NCBI GenBank assembly: GCA_037389465.1
Contig: JAZARR010000164.1
Location: 176,501-240,500 of the forward strand
Source: Baylisascaris procyonis
Lineage: Eukaryota > Nematoda > Chromadorea > Rhabditida > Ascarididae
Direction: 5' to 3'
DNA: 64,000 nt
Positions within the stretch are counted from its first letter, which is position 1. Every line of letters starts with the position of its first letter. Shown here piece after piece: positions 61,225 through 64,000 of this stretch. The translations under genes were made by a program, and so were the position numbers. The notes below the pieces were generated by a model. That model saw nothing but the letters and a program-made list of their open reading frames with translations. It searched no databases and had not been told where the DNA came from.

Positions 61225-64000
61225 CTGAAATCTTTTCGAAAGTGACAGATCAAAACAGGCCCAGTTGAGCGTTACTTACTGGACGACTAAAGTCTCCGAA
61301 GAATGATGCAAACATGCACACATGTATATATATATGCGTACAAACAAACACTCGTTCGCGTGACTGTCGTAAATAAAGCGCTATGTGAGGCAGCCGTGTG
61401 TCGATTTCCGCCTGTACCACAAAAACAACATTGCTAACATTGCTGCAGTAACGTTTTTCGCGCAACAGCTCGCGTTATTGCGAGCTTTTTGTGGTGTGCA
61501 CGTCGCTTTAATATGACATCTTTGTTTGCAGTGGGAGGCAGGCATATTCATCAGTTCTATCGATGTCTGCAGCATCCCGAATTTTATGTATCACTTTTTA
61601 TCGAAGAGCAAGAAAACTTCTTTCTAATGAATAGTTTTTAAATTGTTAAGATTAATTGTGAAAAAATAACATACAATTCAATCTTCTTTCTATTTCTTGA
61701 AAATCTTTGCATGCCACCATCTTTTGTCGACAGGTTAATTTTGTTGAGACGTTTCTTTCGTTCAAAAGTTATGGCTCCAATTGGAGTTGTGAAGTTGGCG
61801 AATAGTAAAACGTATTATAATAAGGTTTGCCTTATAGTTTCTAAGAAAGCTAGGTGACAGCACATCAAAGTTTGTGCTAGTCAAAAATCTGAGCCTGCAG
61901 GCGATTAAACTAGTAATCTGTAGATCCGAGTGTTCAAGGATATCGTACTTTTGGCGAACCATAAATTCTGGCTCTGATAAATGCAAGTGTTTAGAGGAGT
62001 TGAACGTTTTTGGAATATTTGGAAACTTCCTTCAGGTTTTTTTTTCTGATTTTTTGTTGTTGGTTGAGGAGAGCATCACAGTTGAAAAAGTGGATGTGTA
62101 TGTGCGGAGGGAAGGGGAGGGAAAGGGGAAGAGGAGGTATTGCTGTGGGAAAGATAAGAGGATGAGCAAGACTGAGGAAAATGGCCGGTTATTGGCGCAA
62201 TTCGCGAATATCAAGCAAACGAATGTGTGGATTCTTGGTGATCGTTCTTACCTCACTATGTCTTGGGGCATCCTTGAAGTAGCCTAAGGTGCTTAGGAGT
62301 TTTGATTATCTGCTGTCGTTGATCTCGTGCTTTCGGCGTTCCTTGTTGATAATTATGCTGATGCATCGATCATAAGCCAGTAAAGAGTGTCCGAACCTGT
62401 TGCCCCTGAAAATCATCAAAACGCCGCCGTGAAAGGGCATTTGGCAGTATTCGTCGAAACTGCAATAGGGACAGGTGAACATTTGGAAGTGGGTTCTGTG
62501 CAATGAAAAGGGAGGTTCAACAAAGTAATTTCACTGTTTCTTCCAGCTTGATCTTTATTTGGTTAAGGGGGACAGTTTTCTTGCTGAGGAGGCCTCATCT
62601 TCTTTTCGTCTTGCCAAGTTCCTTTCCGCTATTTCCACACCAATTCGATCCTTGCTCAGGGTTCGACATGTTCTTTCGCGCATATGGACAGCCTGGTGAG
62701 TCAGGCTGGTAGTGTTATGGTACGTATCAGAGAGATGCCCTCCGAACTGCATGTTTAGAGGCCGTCTATCTTCGCTCATATAAAATTTGAAATAACCTTT
62801 GCACTTTATATGATACTTCGCGCCCTTTTCCACAGATAGTGTAAATGAGGGACCTGGTTTAACAGTTGGAACATGGAGTCACAGACTATGGCACCATTCA
62901 ATATGTGCACAAAGAATTGCTGCATTGGTGATAAAGAGTGCCAGAAATTGGGGAGCTGTTTCGGGTGATAGAGGTTATAGTTTTTCTCTCTATATCGCTG
63001 AATGTTTTTTTAAGTTCTTGAGAATGGTGCTACTAATTCCAGCTTCAGAGCTGCGCAGTGGGCACTGGAGTGCTTAGCCCTGAGGGACGCAAGATACTTT
63101 TATCAGATCAGGTGCAAAAAATGAGGGTCGTCTATAAGGGACATAGTTGCTTGTTTCTACAGGTATCCCTCTACAAAAGTAGGGCAGTTCTGTGTAAGAT
63201 GAACCGACATATTTAATTGTTGTACTGTCTAAACATGGCATAGAGACCGGCGTGCTTACAATCGCTTAATACGGGTGAGCGATCCGAGGATATTATAAAC
63301 CCATCTTTTGATATTTTCAGATCGCGTTGACTCCTCTATTGCGTCCAGTGCTTTCTTCTACAGCAACAATATAGTACCTCGCTACACAGCCCCTTTCTGT
63401 CTCACATGCTTATCTTCTGCCCTATTGTTTTCTCCATCTGCACCTCCCCCTCCCTCCCTCCCTCCCTCCCTAATCCTTCCTTATATTGCTTTTCTTCCCC
63501 TTTTTAAAAACTGCTCGATTGATAGCATTATTCTTGACTGACAGCATTCTGCCGTTGTTGCTATCGTATTGAAGGCGAAACGTTGAGTTCTTTTTCTTTT
63601 ATCATTGCACATAAATACGGCCCGTATTGCAACGCTGTTGAATCCGATTATTTAATTTTTGTGCATATTTCTTGTGTTTAATAGCTTCTTCGCATTTGCT
63701 CATAGCTGTTCAAAAGTTCCAAAGGTTTGCTCATTATGAAAAGGGCCAGCACCATAGTCACAAATACGTTTAATCTAAGAAATCTTCATTGTTCACTCGC
63801 ATTTCCTTATGTGAGGTTTGTATAAAATATTTGCGCACTTCTGGTCCACTTCTGTATCGGGGCACACATTTTGGGCATGCCTTTAATAGCAAGCGATGTG
63901 CATTCAGATTGTGCCGGGTGTCGCAGTCTTGAACCAGAAAAATTTGGACAAAATATGAAATATTTTTGTTTTATATGTGGTTGGAAGGATGGCAATTTGG
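61225..64000. other. Right end; candidate minus-strand exon fragments only
   Basis: Minus-strand splice signals occur at 62252-62283 (acceptor CACCTTAG, donor GAG|GTAAGA) and just below a TATCTTTCCCACAG acceptor near 62141, but frames could not be joined. The terminal 200 bases have Cys-rich frames on both strands. No gene is called. Confidence 0.35.
63447..63471. repeat. (CCCT)n tract
   Basis: A short CCCT tetranucleotide repeat on the + strand inside a pyrimidine-rich region. It lies outside any supported gene. Confidence 0.85.

Noticed and set aside
63807..63995. Cys/His-rich frames on both strands at the window end
   Set aside because: Competing frames on opposite strands, no splice signals, no domain pattern complete enough to name.

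Overview
The window looks like nuclear DNA of a nematode: it is AT-rich, introns are about 0.1-2 kb, acceptors are mostly TTTCAG-like, and the one recognisable gene is a metazoan Hippo-pathway kinase. Low gene density and long introns fit a large parasitic nematode genome better than Caenorhabditis, but the species cannot be named from this sequence.

The recognisable gene is a LATS/Warts (wts-1) kinase on the + strand, spanning about 6.4-26.9 kb. I could chain about 20 coding exons by matching splice sites and reading phase. They encode an N-terminal conserved segment, a UBA-like helical domain, a long low-complexity Ser/Pro/Thr linker, the MOB-binding basic helix, a complete NDR/LATS-type AGC kinase domain with the long insert before the activation segment, and the C-terminal hydrophobic motif. 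The chain totals about 1047 residues, close to vertebrate LATS1/2. The kinase half (16.3-26.9 kb) is secure. In the linker one phase gap (11.9-13.1 kb) needs a small exon, and three further micro-exons are possible.

Upstream, 1-6.3 kb is mostly non-coding, with an (AT)n microsatellite, two good hairpins (one next to a let-7-like seed) and one possible - strand first exon at 4.03-4.20 kb. From 26.9 to 50.6 kb I see mostly intergenic DNA. Exceptions are a GC-richer island at 28.8-29.8 kb with - strand coding-like segments and a small element that could fold as a four-way junction, and a possible - strand first exon at 33.2 kb. From 50.6 to 62.7 kb several - strand segments have coding character and splice or poly(A) signals, suggesting one or two unidentified - strand genes. 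A + strand 262-codon frame broken by one TAG lies at 55.5-56.3 kb.

Nothing else (rRNA, confident tRNA, transposase, CRISPR, operon) was recognised. I saw no strong case for a wholly new system. The best leads are the alternative structure of the LATS transcript, especially an unusually long open frame running into the intron after the MOB-binding exon, the structured element at 29.7 kb and the unassigned - strand coding segments.
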